Shown: positions 1-9,632, counted from the stretch's first letter. The stretch is DNA of 56,802 nucleotides from an uncultured Clostridium sp. (GCA_947178445.1 CAMWYJ010000017.1:1-56802); one strand, 5' to 3'. Numbers and translations are program-made. The notes: generated by a model not told the origin, from the letters alone.

Positions 1-20
1 CAAATGTATATACAAGTATC

Positions 21-75
21 TACGCTTGGCTCGTTATCTGCACAAATTGATGACCAGCTTGCGCATCAGCACAAT
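21..75. repeat. Dispersed intergenic repeat, family 2 (copy A)
   Basis: The reverse complement of this stretch shares a block (ATCAATTTGTGC, a short variable part, AACGAGCCAAGCGT) with the intergenic sequence around 23315-23350. More diverged relatives lie near 14064-14130 and 45085-45155. No coding sense is apparent. It is probably one end of a small non-autonomous repeat whose rest lies before the window. Confidence 0.55.
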
Positions 76-84
76 TCATTATAC

Positions 85-313
85 CACATATTTTTCCAGT
101 GTAAAAGTAAAACCTCTTTTTATTCATTCGCATCATCATTTTATTAATAAATTACATGATACTATCGTCCAAGGACAATTTGCCAAGAGAAGCATTCAAT
201 TTACTATTCCACTTAATAGAGTTGAAAAGTATAAATTGGGAAAAATACTAAATGATAACAAAAAAATTTTTATTACCAATATTTCAGGGGAAAATCTGAA
301 TATTACTCTTTAA
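85..313 (+). pseudogene. Possible C-terminal gene fragment, unrecognised
   Basis: An open frame runs from the repeat at 21-75 to a TAA at 311-313 and has moderately protein-like content in its second half. No ribosome site or start fits inside it, and its first codons lie in the repeat. It could be the tail of a gene entering from the left that was cut by the repeat, or a chance frame. I recognise no family. Confidence 0.2.
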
Positions 314-360
314 CGACTGCCATTTGTACTCTGTGTACAGGTTTCTTTTGTCTTGCCATA

Positions 361-403
361 ATAAAAGGTCCTTCTATGATTTTTATTTTATCATAGAAGA
401 ACC
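361..403 (-). terminator. Terminator downstream of the first solute-binding protein gene
   Basis: An inverted repeat pairs 367-380 with 390-403 (one mismatch) around a 9-base loop. On the minus strand it is followed by CCTTTTATT. It lies about 140 bases past the stop codon at 545 and is the only terminator-like structure there. Confidence 0.5.
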
Positions 404-474
404 TCTAAATATTATTTTACAGAAAAATTTCATCCCAATCGAAGCAGTTAAACATCCGCCTATCCCCCAGCATC

Positions 475-540
475 GCTGTGATTTGTCTATATTGTACAAC
501 GGACGTCTGCAAAAACAGAGTTTTTCTCATGGCTAATTAT
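475..540. repeat. Dispersed intergenic repeat, family 1 (partial copy)
   Basis: Bases around 490-512 (GATTTGTCTATATTG, then YACAACRG) match 30172-30196 with two differences, and a downstream AAAACAG-GTTT block also matches. This is one end of the element seen whole at 29980-30231. It sits between the terminator and the stop of the solute-binding gene. Confidence 0.5.
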
Positions 541-544
541 CACA

Positions 545-2905
545 TTATCGCTGTTCATTCACATAAGTCGAAATGCGGCTCTGGATAATATCCACAGTCT
601 TATCCAAACTCTTGCTGCCCTTAAGGTAAGCCTGTGCCTCTTCCATCACAATACTTATCATTTCCTCATCCAGACTGTTACTCTTCTTTGTATTATTAAT
701 CAAATTCACATAAATATCTACCTCTTCCTGTGATAAAGGTTTCTTCTCAAGCTCCACACTTCCCCAGTTCCACGTACCTTCTAACGGCTGGATTTCTTTA
801 CCAAATTCATCCGTATATGCCTCCGTTGCCATCTTTTCTTTTAGTTTCAAATCAAAGCAGTCCTGCCTTGTGGGCATGGCATAATAGCTAGAATCCAATT
901 CTTTCCCCTGATATTCTCTGGTCATAAACGTGCGGATAAATGCCCATGCCTCTTTCTTCATCTGAGACTTGGAACAAATTCCCATTGGATGGTCAAAGTT
1001 AAAGTACGAACCCTGCTTTTCTCTATTCGGATATCCGATATAGGTAATATCTTCACCAAATATCTGTTTATCAATCGGAACCTGCTCCGGCGTAAATGAA
1101 TCACGTTGGTCAAAAAGCACCTTTCCCTCACTGATACGGACAGGTCCACTGGTGACCATTTCCTGAATATCAGCATCCGTCATCCCTTCAAGCCCATCAT
1201 CGTTCCCTCTATCCTTACAAATTTCCAATATATCCTTAAAGTCCTGACTATCAAAGCTGCATTCACCGGTTTTCCAGTCTACAAAATCCGTAAGACTATT
1301 TTTTAACAATTCGCCCAGCAACTCCTCTTTACTGTACTCCGTGTAAAATAAACTGACACTCTCCCCCTTTTTCTCCAACAGTGACTTGAATTCATCAAAG
1401 GTCCAGCCTGCTGCATCTCCAACATCCTTTGTTCTTCCTACCAGAGTATCTATGCTAAAACCCTGTGTAACATAATATAATCGTTCCTCAATCATCATCG
1501 CCTCAAACACGGAATCAACAAAGTCATCGGAACTCAGCTCCGAATCTTCTTCCAGATAAGGGATTAAATCTTCTAGTAATCCCTTTTGGGCACACTGTTC
1601 CACTGACAATGGGAAAAAGGATAAATCGATGATATCCGGTGCATTTTCCGTTGTAATGTCTGTAAGCATTCTGGTATATGGGTCTTCACTGTCCGCATAC
1701 TCTACAAATTCAATTCTATATTCCTTATTCCTTCTGTTAAATTCCATAGCTGCCTTCTTAACCTTATCGAATGTTCTAAAGGTCCCGACTGTAATTGGTT
1801 TCCGGTCCATATAAATAGAGGAATCAGATTTTTCGTATACCATCAAAACAGATTTTTCATCCTGTTCACTATCATATGTAACACCTATAAATCTCCCATC
1901 ATCCATAGGAATAATTCCGTCAGCATCCTCTGAAACCATATAGGAGGCCGCATAATCCATTAATTTAGTGCCCTTTCCGCTCTCCAAATCATAGCCGTAA
2001 ATTCCCGCATCGTCCTGATAATAGAAATCATATTCTGCTCCATCCATTATGTAATCCGGTCCCCATAAACTGTTGGAATCCAAATCAATAATCTCTCCCC
2101 ATTTGTTCCCTGCAATATCTAAAATATGTATCCGTACTGACAATTGATCGCTCATAAACTTATCTTCTACACAAATAACTTTCCCATCCTTTGTCAATGC
2201 CGTATCAATTACACGATAGCCGTCCTCTACCACCACTTCACCTATGGATTGTAAACTTGCATTTAAAATATATATTTTTTTATTGCCGATTAAAATAATA
2301 TTTCCCTCTTTATCTCCCAGCATATGGCTCACATAGTCGCCTTCTCTAAACTTTAAGGATTCTGCAATATTTTCTCTTGACAATTCATTACCATCTGCTC
2401 CTATCCTTACCAGTTCGTTCTGAAAGCCCTCTTTTTCACCATTCGCAATCAAATATACAATACTGCCATCATTTTCAACCAGGAATGTATCTACATATCC
2501 GTTCTCTGCTATATTTGCTGATATTTCCTGTAAACCGCTTCCATCTAAACCGGCAGTGTAAAACCCAAAAAGATTTCCCCCTAAATTCTCTGTTCCTTCT
2601 ATAATTTCATCCGACTGTTCCCCCGCTTGCTCATCACCCGCAGTCTCCTCAGCCAAACCACTGTCCTCTATTTCCTTACAGGTCTGTATATAAAGTTTAT
2701 CATCACTGATAACACAGGCAACAGGATTCCCCTCCATACCATCAATTACAAGATTTGTTCCTGCATACACCATTCCGCTAGTATCTTCTTTCTCCACATG
2801 GGGCATATACCCCTCCTGAACATCATCATTTTTTTCACAGCCACTAAAAATCATTATAGCCGCTGACATCAACATTGCTATAAACACCTTTTTAACGTTC
2901 TTCAT
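545..2905 (-). CDS. Lipoprotein with N-terminal propeller-like region and C-terminal family 1 solute-binding domain
   Basis: A lipobox (IFSGC near residue 25) follows a basic, hydrophobic signal, so the protein should be lipid-anchored outside the membrane. Residues of about 50-380 resemble a repeat-rich beta-propeller-like region. The C-terminal half resembles bacterial extracellular solute-binding protein family 1. It is a clear paralogue of the protein at 36450-38948, sharing stretches such as FDSQDFKDILEIC, AWxFIRTFMT and VDxYxxLINNTKK. The ATG at 2905 is chosen because AGGAGG sits 8 bases upstream. Unlike the paralogue it has no permease genes beside it, so its partner membrane proteins must be elsewhere or shared. 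The ligand is unknown; a sugar or oligosaccharide is a family-level guess. Confidence 0.85.
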   Translation of the reverse strand: MKNVKKVFIAMLMSAAIMIFSGCEKNDDVQEGYMPHVEKEDTSGMVYAGTNLVIDGMEGNPVACVISDDKLYIQTCKEIEDSGLAEETAGDEQAGEQSDEIIEGTENLGGNLFGFYTAGLDGSGLQEISANIAENGYVDTFLVENDGSIVYLIANGEKEGFQNELVRIGADGNELSRENIAESLKFREGDYVSHMLGDKEGNIILIGNKKIYILNASLQSIGEVVVEDGYRVIDTALTKDGKVICVEDKFMSDQLSVRIHILDIAGNKWGEIIDLDSNSLWGPDYIMDGAEYDFYYQDDAGIYGYDLESGKGTKLMDYAASYMVSEDADGIIPMDDGRFIGVTYDSEQDEKSVLMVYEKSDSSIYMDRKPITVGTFRTFDKVKKAAMEFNRRNKEYRIEFVEYADSEDPYTRMLTDITTENAPDIIDLSFFPLSVEQCAQKGLLEDLIPYLEEDSELSSDDFVDSVFEAMMIEERLYYVTQGFSIDTLVGRTKDVGDAAGWTFDEFKSLLEKKGESVSLFYTEYSKEELLGELLKNSLTDFVDWKTGECSFDSQDFKDILEICKDRGNDDGLEGMTDADIQEMVTSGPVRISEGKVLFDQRDSFTPEQVPIDKQIFGEDITYIGYPNREKQGSYFNFDHPMGICSKSQMKKEAWAFIRTFMTREYQGKELDSSYYAMPTRQDCFDLKLKEKMATEAYTDEFGKEIQPLEGTWNWGSVELEKKPLSQEEVDIYVNLINNTKKSNSLDEEMISIVMEEAQAYLKGSKSLDKTVDIIQSRISTYVNEQR

Positions 2906-3220
2906 ATACAACGCCTCCTAATCTTCTTATCTAAATAGAATATAGCCGCATCATAGGCTGTATTCATTATAAAACTCAAAGATTACAGCTGCGTGACAGC
3001 TTGTCTTACGATTTTGTAAGATTGGGGGAAGTTTTATAGATTTTGTTTCTTTTTAGAATTTGTTGAATGTTTTTAGATGCCCTTGTTTGGGGCGGTTAGA
3101 GGGAGTTAAGGATACTATTTGAAAATGATATGTTTTCAAATGGTTTTGTATTTTTTCGATGGTTCTGTGTAAAATGGGGGAGAGTATTCTGTGTACGATT
3201 CATAGCAATTTGGGACACTA
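2906..3220. other. Intergenic region upstream of the solute-binding gene
   Basis: About 300 bases without a plausible gene. It must carry the promoter of the minus-strand lipoprotein gene ending at 545, but I cannot assign -35 and -10 boxes with confidence. Confidence 0.4.
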
Positions 3221-3358
3221 TGAAAGTTAGCGAAAGTTAAACCTTTATCTAAATCACAAAAAACAATGTCAAAAACCGCATAAAATAAAGGTTTTTGACA
3301 TTGCATATACTGTTGGATAACATAAATTCTCCAATTAGTGAAAGTTAGCGAAAGTTAA
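3221..3358. repeat. 20-bp direct repeats flanking a terminator
   Basis: The 20-mer TGAAAGTTAGCGAAAGTTAA occurs identically at 3221-3240 and 3339-3358, and is itself a tandem of GAAAGTTA. The second copy touches the stop codon of the AlbA-type gene. The terminator hairpin lies between the copies. Confidence 0.75.
3264..3303 (-). terminator. Terminator of the AlbA-type regulator gene
   Basis: A perfect 14-bp inverted repeat (CAATGTCAAAAACC at 3264-3277 with its complement at 3290-3303) has a 12-base loop. On the minus strand it is followed by a run of T. It lies about 60 bases after the stop at 3360. Confidence 0.75.
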
Positions 3359-3359
3359 A

Positions 3360-4826
3360 TTATGCCCAATATGGTATATATTTTTTATATCTCGGTGCAG
3401 TTTTCGGATCAACAGCTTTAATCAGCCCTGCATCTATTGTATTTTGAATCAAACGTGATGCTTTTGTCATTTCTTGATCTGATAATCCAAACAATTTCCT
3501 TATATCTCCATTAGAGACAGCCTCATAATTGACATAAGCCAGACAAGCCTGCATATAACAGGTACGAACACGATCTTCCTTTGTTGTCATTTCAAATGGA
3601 ATCTTAGCAAACAATACGGCTTTTGTAAATTGATTATTCTGATTCTCAATTCTTGGCGCAAGCAATTCATTTTTTGCAGTAGCCTCTATAATCTTGTCAT
3701 ATCCGCTGCCTCGTTCCTCACAGATACCACATTTATGCATAAATCCGGCAATATTTTCATTTCGTGATACTGGAACCGTATCTACAATACGATCTATTGC
3801 TACCAGCGGAGCACCTGCATTGGAAAACTCTATCCGATTTTTGAACACTTCCACCATAGGATTCGTACCACGTTGTTGCAGATCCTGATGAATCATGGCA
3901 TTCGCCAACAATTCACGAATTGCTATTTCTGGAAAACTAATAACGGACTTCCTTGTTGCTTCCACTATCACTTCTTCCTGTGGAATAATTGTCATAATAT
4001 ATTGAACAATATCCTCATGTACAAAAGCATAACCGCCCGAAAATTCTTTTTCCCTAATCGCATCCAATCTGGAATTTTCTTTATACCAAACAACACGCAC
4101 AGATCGACGATGAAGATTATCAAACTTTTTCAAATCTTTCGCAATCATCAATGCTCCCATATTGGTTATATTCCAATTTCCGGCATCATTTTTAATAATA
4201 AACTTTTCATTCTGTAAATCATCCAAAACTTTATCCCTATTGCGCGGAATCGGCATTTCCATCTTATCGTAGTACTTGGGATAATCCAATAAAACAACCA
4301 ATTCATCTTCCTCAACATTACTTTTTGCCAAGCGAAGCTCATATGGTGTTGTATCAAACGCCTGCCATAATTCCCTTTCTTTATCTGGATATTCCTTTAA
4401 ATTTTTCTTATTTGTACCAACCCGAATATATTCCATTCCTGCAAACTGAACTGGCTGTTTCTCAGCACAGGGAATTTCAATCATTACAACATTTTTTCCA
4501 TCCATAGGAATTTCATAAAATTTAAAATTGATTCGTGGTGAAACCATACGTGAAAGCCATGCTTCCAGTTCTTCATTTCCTTTTTTCATTTTCCGATATT
4601 GAAATTCTGTACCAATTATTTCATGTGTATCATCATGAATTCCCCAAACAAGATATCCCTTTGTCCGACCGCACAATGTGGCAGAATTGCTTAATGCTGA
4701 GATATATTCTCCTATCATCTGCGGCTCCTTATTATTACACTTAAACTCCACCCATTCCGTTTCGGTCGGTAGTTTTACAAGTTCCCGTACAAGGCTTTGC
4801 AAATATTCTATAGATGTAATTGACAT
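3360..4826 (-). CDS. AlbA_2-domain (schlafen-like) ATP-binding transcriptional regulator-type protein
   Basis: The N-terminus has the AlbA_2/divergent AAA-4 pattern: ExxxVEFKxN near residue 25, then ISALSNSA and GYLVWGIHD. The middle carries the HATPase-like core (IRELLANAMIHQD, then ERGSGYDKI). A winged-helix-like C-terminal part follows (residues of about 400-480), and the protein ends in IPYWA, as many relatives do. Such proteins are annotated as putative DNA- or RNA-binding regulators; the targets are unknown. The ATG at 4826 is preferred because GGGTGGTGA precedes it. Upstream lies a broken PC4/YdbC-like gene, so this may be the surviving part of an accessory island. Confidence 0.8.
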   Translation of the reverse strand: MSITSIEYLQSLVRELVKLPTETEWVEFKCNNKEPQMIGEYISALSNSATLCGRTKGYLVWGIHDDTHEIIGTEFQYRKMKKGNEELEAWLSRMVSPRINFKFYEIPMDGKNVVMIEIPCAEKQPVQFAGMEYIRVGTNKKNLKEYPDKERELWQAFDTTPYELRLAKSNVEEDELVVLLDYPKYYDKMEMPIPRNRDKVLDDLQNEKFIIKNDAGNWNITNMGALMIAKDLKKFDNLHRRSVRVVWYKENSRLDAIREKEFSGGYAFVHEDIVQYIMTIIPQEEVIVEATRKSVISFPEIAIRELLANAMIHQDLQQRGTNPMVEVFKNRIEFSNAGAPLVAIDRIVDTVPVSRNENIAGFMHKCGICEERGSGYDKIIEATAKNELLAPRIENQNNQFTKAVLFAKIPFEMTTKEDRVRTCYMQACLAYVNYEAVSNGDIRKLFGLSDQEMTKASRLIQNTIDAGLIKAVDPKTAPRYKKYIPYWA

Positions 4827-4843
4827 AAAATCACCACCCAATT

Positions 4844-4970
4844 CTATTCTTCTAAAATCTTATCCAGAATTTCATATAGTTTCTTTATTTCATCTTTGCT
4901 CAAAGTAATTCTTTTTTCCATCCCTTAGCACTCCCAGTTCTTTCAAGATATCATATTTAATATCTGCCAT
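4844..4970 (-). pseudogene. Broken YdbC/PC4-like ssDNA-binding protein gene
   Basis: After a good GGAGG site, an ATG at 4970 opens with MADIKYDILKELGVL, which matches the start of YdbC-type PC4 proteins. The frame then stops early. A second piece in another frame (4921-4844, MEKRITLSKDEIKKLYEIL) matches their C-terminus. The middle, normally some 25 residues, is missing. It is therefore an internally deleted, frameshifted remnant. Confidence 0.6.
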
Positions 4971-4982
4971 AATATACCTCCA

Positions 4983-5515
4983 CTAAATCTGCATTCCTGT
5001 TTTTTCTCTTAAATAACTATCACACCTATCATCCAATACATTCTTAATAAAACCGATGCCCATTGGAATGTACATAATTATTTAGTTTATCCGCAAGTTT
5101 ATCAAATGAATCCTTTAAATGAAAATCCTTTACTGCCTTTCTTGCGGCTGGATGTGAAGCAATACACTTTAAAACAGAACCTATATGCAAATCCTTTTGC
5201 TGGTTATGTACCCAATCCTAAATATTCTTCTCATCTTCATTTAATTGCTGTACATCAACATACTGAGTAAAATCACTATTATCCGACAGTTCTCTCTTCT
5301 GAACAGCATTAATGATTTTAAATATGAAAAGCCTCGGCAGCATCGTGTGATACATGAGCCGCAAATGTATCGATTGCATGAATCAATACAACTGAAGTCG
5401 ATATTGATATCACCGCAACTGCTGCAGGCCATCCGCTAAGCGAAACGGAAAGCAGAGAATGTTTTGCAACCTCTAATGCGATCTGGGACCAATTTTCATT
5501 TGTCATTTCATTCAT
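4983..5515 (-). pseudogene. Decayed gene of unknown function (two frameshifts, one stop)
   Basis: The intact 5' part starts at 5515 after AAAGGAG, encodes 65 residues including a hydrophobic segment (residues of about 23-48), and stops at 5318. Reading on with a frame change gives a protein-like continuation (FKIINAVQKRELSDN, to DEKNI), then an in-frame TAG, then DWVHNQQKDLHIG to NGHRFY. A second frame change gives KNVLDDRC to GMQI and a stop at 4983. The pieces join into one protein of about 175 residues. The family is not recognised. The 65-residue product may still be made. Confidence 0.55.
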
Positions 5516-5529
5516 ATCGTCTCACTCCT

Positions 5530-6009
5530 TTATAATCCTGTGATTCCGTTTTCCGTATCCTTCAAAATAACAAGAATCTGACTGATGGCATCCATTGCCT
5601 CTTCATCTGATCTTTCTAGCAGTTTTGCAAATTTAGCAACTGCCTCCAGCCTATCTTCCATAGGGAAGCGATTATCTGACATATCAGGTGCGGCCACCTC
5701 TGTATATACCAACAATCTCTTTCCTACGACATACTGGTCATATCGCCCGTTGCAGCTCTTAAGTAGATAATTCGCTACGCCCTTAAGATGTGGTCCAATT
5801 GAGAATGTCTCAACTATCTCTTCTGGAATCTTTATTTCCACTACGACCTTATCCTCACCATAAAGCATTGGCGTTTGAATTTGTACATCATATCTAGAAT
5901 AAAGGTTCAGCGATGCGCTTCTTACCCCTTCTCGAATGTCATGAATAGCATCAATGGCCTTCATTGACGAATCAGCGAATTCTATTTGTACATTCTTTGA
6001 AACTAGCAT
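5530..6009 (-). CDS. Hypothetical protein, 159 aa
   Basis: A soluble, acidic protein with no signal peptide or membrane segment. AAAGGAG lies 6 bases before the ATG. The sequence alternates predicted strands (VQIQTPMLY, VVVEIKIPEE) and ends in a helical part (EDRLEAVAKFAKLLERSDEEA). I do not recognise the family. It ends 15 bases before the decayed gene at 4983-5515, so the two formed an operon. Confidence 0.6.
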   Translation of the reverse strand: MLVSKNVQIEFADSSMKAIDAIHDIREGVRSASLNLYSRYDVQIQTPMLYGEDKVVVEIKIPEEIVETFSIGPHLKGVANYLLKSCNGRYDQYVVGKRLLVYTEVAAPDMSDNRFPMEDRLEAVAKFAKLLERSDEEAMDAISQILVILKDTENGITGL

Positions 6010-6176
6010 ATCAGTCTCCTTTCTGTAATCTTTATTACTGGTACCAGTAGTATTTCTACATATAAAATATCACTAACTACCAAGGATGTCAATACCTTTT
6101 GTTACAAGAACTTGTAATATTATTATTAGCATTTATAAGTAACTCAACTTTCCCAGCGTAAATCACAGAATATCTC

Positions 6177-6395
6177 TTGAATAAATCCAGCTTGACAGTA
6201 AATTATTTGATGGCATTAAAAAGTCTGGAATGTGAAGAAAATTCACTGACAAATCTGGATGTTAGTGCCAATACGGAATTATACGACTTAAGCTGTAGGT
6301 ATAATCAATTGACAAGTTTGGATTTAAGTAATAATATTTATTTGGGTGAATACCGTTGTGATGAGGATGTATCAGTGATACTTCCTGAAGGTTGA
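6177..6395 (+). pseudogene. Leucine-rich-repeat protein fragment
   Basis: Encodes about three LRR units (LKSLECEENSLTNLDVSAN, LYDLSCRYNQLTSLDLSNN) and ends in a stop just after. No signal peptide, ribosome site or full-length frame is present, so this is a remnant of a larger secreted LRR protein. Confidence 0.6.
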
Positions 6396-6566
6396 AATTC
6401 CAATTGATATTCTGACAATTCAAATAATTTAAAGCACGCTAGGATGAAAGGGATTTTTTTGTAAATTCAGTTTTTCTATGATAAATTATTGAAAAAGACG
6501 GACGAGAGTCGGATTACGCAATGAGATTAGACAAAAAATCTGTGTAAAAAAACATCCTTTCTAAAG

Positions 6567-6619
6567 CAATAAAAAAAGGACGCTCTAAAGATTTATGTAA
6601 ACAGCGTCCTTTTTTATTG
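6567..6619 (-). terminator. Terminator overlapping the end of the 6585-6815 gene
   Basis: CAATAAAAAAAGGACGCT (6567-6584) pairs with 6603-6619. On the minus strand the 5' arm is made of the last codons of the gene itself, and the stop codon at 6585 lies in the loop. A run of T follows. Confidence 0.8.
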
Positions 6620-6815
6620 TTCCAGTTGAAGTATTTTCTGTTTGATACCTCATCAACAGCTCTGCCCTTGCCTCCTCCAACTCTTTATCCGGATCAAAGT
6701 CTTCCGGTAAATATTGACGAATTTCTGCTCTTGCCTCCTCCAATCTACGGAATGCTTGCATACCTTCTTCATCATTCAAAGAAACAGTAACCTGGTGGGA
6801 TGATTTTTGCGACAT
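6585..6815 (-). CDS. Small hypothetical protein, 76 aa
   Basis: A charged, helical small protein rich in Glu, Ala and Arg (EEARAEIRQYLPEDFDPDKELEEARAELL). The pattern is reminiscent of small antitoxin-like or AbrB-less accessory proteins, but I cannot assign a family. The ATG at 6815 is preferred because GGTGGTG precedes it. No toxin-like partner is adjacent. Its final codons form one arm of its terminator. Confidence 0.55.
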   Translation of the reverse strand: MSQKSSHQVTVSLNDEEGMQAFRRLEEARAEIRQYLPEDFDPDKELEEARAELLMRYQTENTSTGTIKKDAVYINL

Positions 6816-7009
6816 AACAAACACCACCTTTCACCTGCCGCTATATAATTATTATACTCCTATTATGCATTTGTCACAACAAAATATTTACACTACTCTA
6901 AATATAAAATATTTCATTCTCCTTTAAGGAAAAATAGCACTCTGTGGCATCTTCCTCATCTACCCAAGCCTAAATTTTTCCGTTGTGTTCATCCCCCGAC
7001 AACTTGAAT

Positions 7010-7258
7010 TTATCGGTTCATTCGTGCAAGCGTCTCTTCAAATGAAATACATTCGGCATATCTTTTATTCCACATAAATTCGTTGTAATATCTGTAAGTT
7101 TGTTCAGCGGACATATACTTATCATCGAATGTGCTATTTGTTTTAGCAGGAACTATCATTTTGAAACCATGCTCAAATCCAGCTTTGACAGTTGCATCAA
7201 TACAATAATCCTTTTGTAACCCAACAATAATGATTTCATTTTGGTTTTTTTGCTTCAA
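7010..7258 (-). pseudogene. C-terminal fragment of an isochorismatase-family cysteine hydrolase
   Basis: The fragment has the typical isochorismatase-fold core: IIIVGLQKDYCIDATVKAG, containing the nucleophile-cysteine region, then a tail like YYNEFMWNKRYAECISFEE. The N-terminal half with the catalytic Asp and Lys is absent, and no ribosome site precedes it. It lies directly downstream of blaR1, so it may still be transcribed, but it cannot be an active enzyme. Confidence 0.65.
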
Positions 7259-7282
7259 ATATTCTATTTAGATACCATTCCA

Positions 7283-9544
7283 TTACGAAGCAGGAAAAGT
7301 AAACTCCACGGTCAGTTCCACCTTCGTATATTCTGAAGGTTCATCTCCATCATCCTCTTCGGAGCGGGGAACATGAATTTTCTTCACCAAACGATACTCT
7401 CTTGGACCATTGTCTGTAGGAAGCTCTCCATATATCCATGTCCAGTCAATGGGAATGGCAACCGGCTCCCCAGGTTTCAAGGTATAACCTATTTCATGAA
7501 AAGCGACATCCTGCACATATGTGAGCTCCTTCCATTCATCGGAATAGTCGGAATGAGAATATAAGTGGAACTCTTCACCAAAGGTTACCTCCTGTCCCGA
7601 GAGATTATAAAGTCCTAATGTCAATCCCTCTGTCGATATATCAGCTGTTTTTGCAAAATACATCCGGGAATCCTCAGTATACTTCCATAAAAGCTTATCT
7701 TCCTGGCCTTCAAAAAAAGGATACCAAATTGCGCCATCCATGGAATCCCACCCATTCTTAGTCTCGTCCCATTCCACAACAACATATGATAAAGCACCAA
7801 TCTCTCCACTGCCGCTTGCAAGATATCCAAGATACTTCTTTTCATCGGGCTGCTCTGCATTGACCGTGACTATTTCGCACTGAGAGCTCATCCATATGTC
7901 AGGAACTTGTCCCGCAAGAATATCCTGCATATCCTGTCTGTTGTCATCTATCTTAAATCCCTTTGGCCTTCCGTTGCCCCCGTCTACAAACTCCTGCTTC
8001 TCCAATGTATTTTCAAAAATATTGTAGGCAAACATGTAATCCTTATTTATGGGATGCATATATACGATTCTGTCCTGATCGGATACAAATACATCGGTAT
8101 AATTATCCCCTTGTGTTCCATCACAGCCGATCGCCTTCACATTCACTGCGCCAGTAAGTCTTTTCTCCTTCACCGAATAGACAAACAAGCCCATATTACC
8201 CCAAGCTACAGCATGTCCCGGAGCTGCATGAATCAGCTGGACATAATCGGCGCCCCAGCTAGCAACTATCGGTGCTGTTATCTGTACCTCACCATATGGA
8301 AGCTCATCCGGATTTACAGCTGCTTCCATAGAAATGGGCTGCATAGCTCCATCTCCCTCCAGTTTAGAATCCCCCTGTCCCTTTTGATCTGTTGTTACCG
8401 TATTGCCTTCCTCTGTCTGTTGTTCTTTTGTATTCTGCACTGCCTTATCCTGTTTTGCAACATCCTGCTCATCACCCGCTTTGGGATTGGTTAAAAGAGT
8501 TCCTGCCAATATGGCAATAACCAATACTGCCAGCACAGATACAATCTTAATAGGTTTTTTATCTTTCATCACATTTTTAATCCTTTCCTTTGGATTTCCT
8601 TCTGCAAAGGTTAGCGGCACACCTGGAAGCTGTCTTTTCCCTGCCGCCATATTCAGCAGAACATTTGCATATGCTTTTTTATCCTCTCTGTCCATTGTGC
8701 GAATAACCACCTCATCACAGGACATCTCCATATCTTTTCCCATTAAAACAAACGCCAGCCAGCAAACCGGATTAAACCAGTGCAGTGCCACAGCCAAAAA
8801 AGCCAGAGTCTTAATCCAGTGGTCCTTCCTTGCAATATGCGCCTTCTCATGCGCAATAATGTATTCCATCTCCCACTCTGGAATACCGGCAGGAAGATAA
8901 ATGCGGGGACTTAAATAACCTGCCACAAATGCTGTCTCCATACCGTCAACCAGATAAATGTTATCTCTGACAAGAAAAGATACATTAAGCCTTTTCTTTA
9001 ATTTTCTATATTTATCTATACTAAAGAAAAGTATTCCCACAACACCCGTGAGCCAGATTCCGCTAAGCATCCACCACAGAGCATGACTACTTTTTCCTCC
9101 CGCTGTATCCAAATCCCCTACTGCCGGCTCTCTATCCTTTTGCTGACCTGACATGGGAATATCCTGCTCAATTCCCTTCTGATTTGACAAATCGCTCTCA
9201 CCGACAGTATCATTTAAATCCGACACGGTATTCTCATTTATGCTATTCTTTGGATTTGACTTTCCTGTTCCACCGGCAGTATCCATGTCCTTCTCATCCC
9301 GGTTATGATTATCCACAGTATTTGCCACATATTCTGTCATCTGACCGATATCCGGCAGCAGACTTAGATTGCTCTCAAAAGACCATGGACAAACCAGTCG
9401 GATAAATGGTAAAATCCAGAGCAAATACGCATATTTCTTCGGCACCCCCAACCACGCAAACAGTTGGCGGACTATTATGACCACAAATATAACAATGCTT
9501 GCCATAAGGCTCATGTTCAGTAAAATTCCCATAAATCCCTTCAT
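7283..9544 (-). CDS. blaR1: BlaR1/MecR1-type M56 metallopeptidase sensor
   Basis: An integral membrane antirepressor-type protein of 753 residues. N-terminal membrane helices frame a cytoplasmic zinc peptidase with HEKAH and a downstream EMSCDE. A further helix (ILAGTLL) is followed by an extracellular domain of about 400 residues. The C-terminal part is not an obvious penicillin-binding sensor: it includes an Ig-like stretch of the kind found in immunoglobulin-like bacterial proteins (LGLYNLSGQEVTFGEEFHLY). The sensed ligand therefore need not be a beta-lactam. In the family, signal binding activates the protease, which relieves BlaI repression. The ATG at 9544 follows AGGAGGG. It lies 88 bases after blaI, in one operon. 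Confidence 0.85.
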   Translation of the reverse strand: MKGFMGILLNMSLMASIVIFVVIIVRQLFAWLGVPKKYAYLLWILPFIRLVCPWSFESNLSLLPDIGQMTEYVANTVDNHNRDEKDMDTAGGTGKSNPKNSINENTVSDLNDTVGESDLSNQKGIEQDIPMSGQQKDREPAVGDLDTAGGKSSHALWWMLSGIWLTGVVGILFFSIDKYRKLKKRLNVSFLVRDNIYLVDGMETAFVAGYLSPRIYLPAGIPEWEMEYIIAHEKAHIARKDHWIKTLAFLAVALHWFNPVCWLAFVLMGKDMEMSCDEVVIRTMDREDKKAYANVLLNMAAGKRQLPGVPLTFAEGNPKERIKNVMKDKKPIKIVSVLAVLVIAILAGTLLTNPKAGDEQDVAKQDKAVQNTKEQQTEEGNTVTTDQKGQGDSKLEGDGAMQPISMEAAVNPDELPYGEVQITAPIVASWGADYVQLIHAAPGHAVAWGNMGLFVYSVKEKRLTGAVNVKAIGCDGTQGDNYTDVFVSDQDRIVYMHPINKDYMFAYNIFENTLEKQEFVDGGNGRPKGFKIDDNRQDMQDILAGQVPDIWMSSQCEIVTVNAEQPDEKKYLGYLASGSGEIGALSYVVVEWDETKNGWDSMDGAIWYPFFEGQEDKLLWKYTEDSRMYFAKTADISTEGLTLGLYNLSGQEVTFGEEFHLYSHSDYSDEWKELTYVQDVAFHEIGYTLKPGEPVAIPIDWTWIYGELPTDNGPREYRLVKKIHVPRSEEDDGDEPSEYTKVELTVEFTFPAS

Positions 9545-9632
9545 AAAAAGACTCCCTCCTAATAAAAAATCCCTTCCCCGTATAATTGGAAAGCACAAAT
9601 TTTCGTTCCAATGCTGCCTGCATCTTTTGCCG

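Noticed and set aside
7907..8494. Plus-strand frame of 195 codons
   Set aside because: It is antisense to blaR1 and shows no family features.
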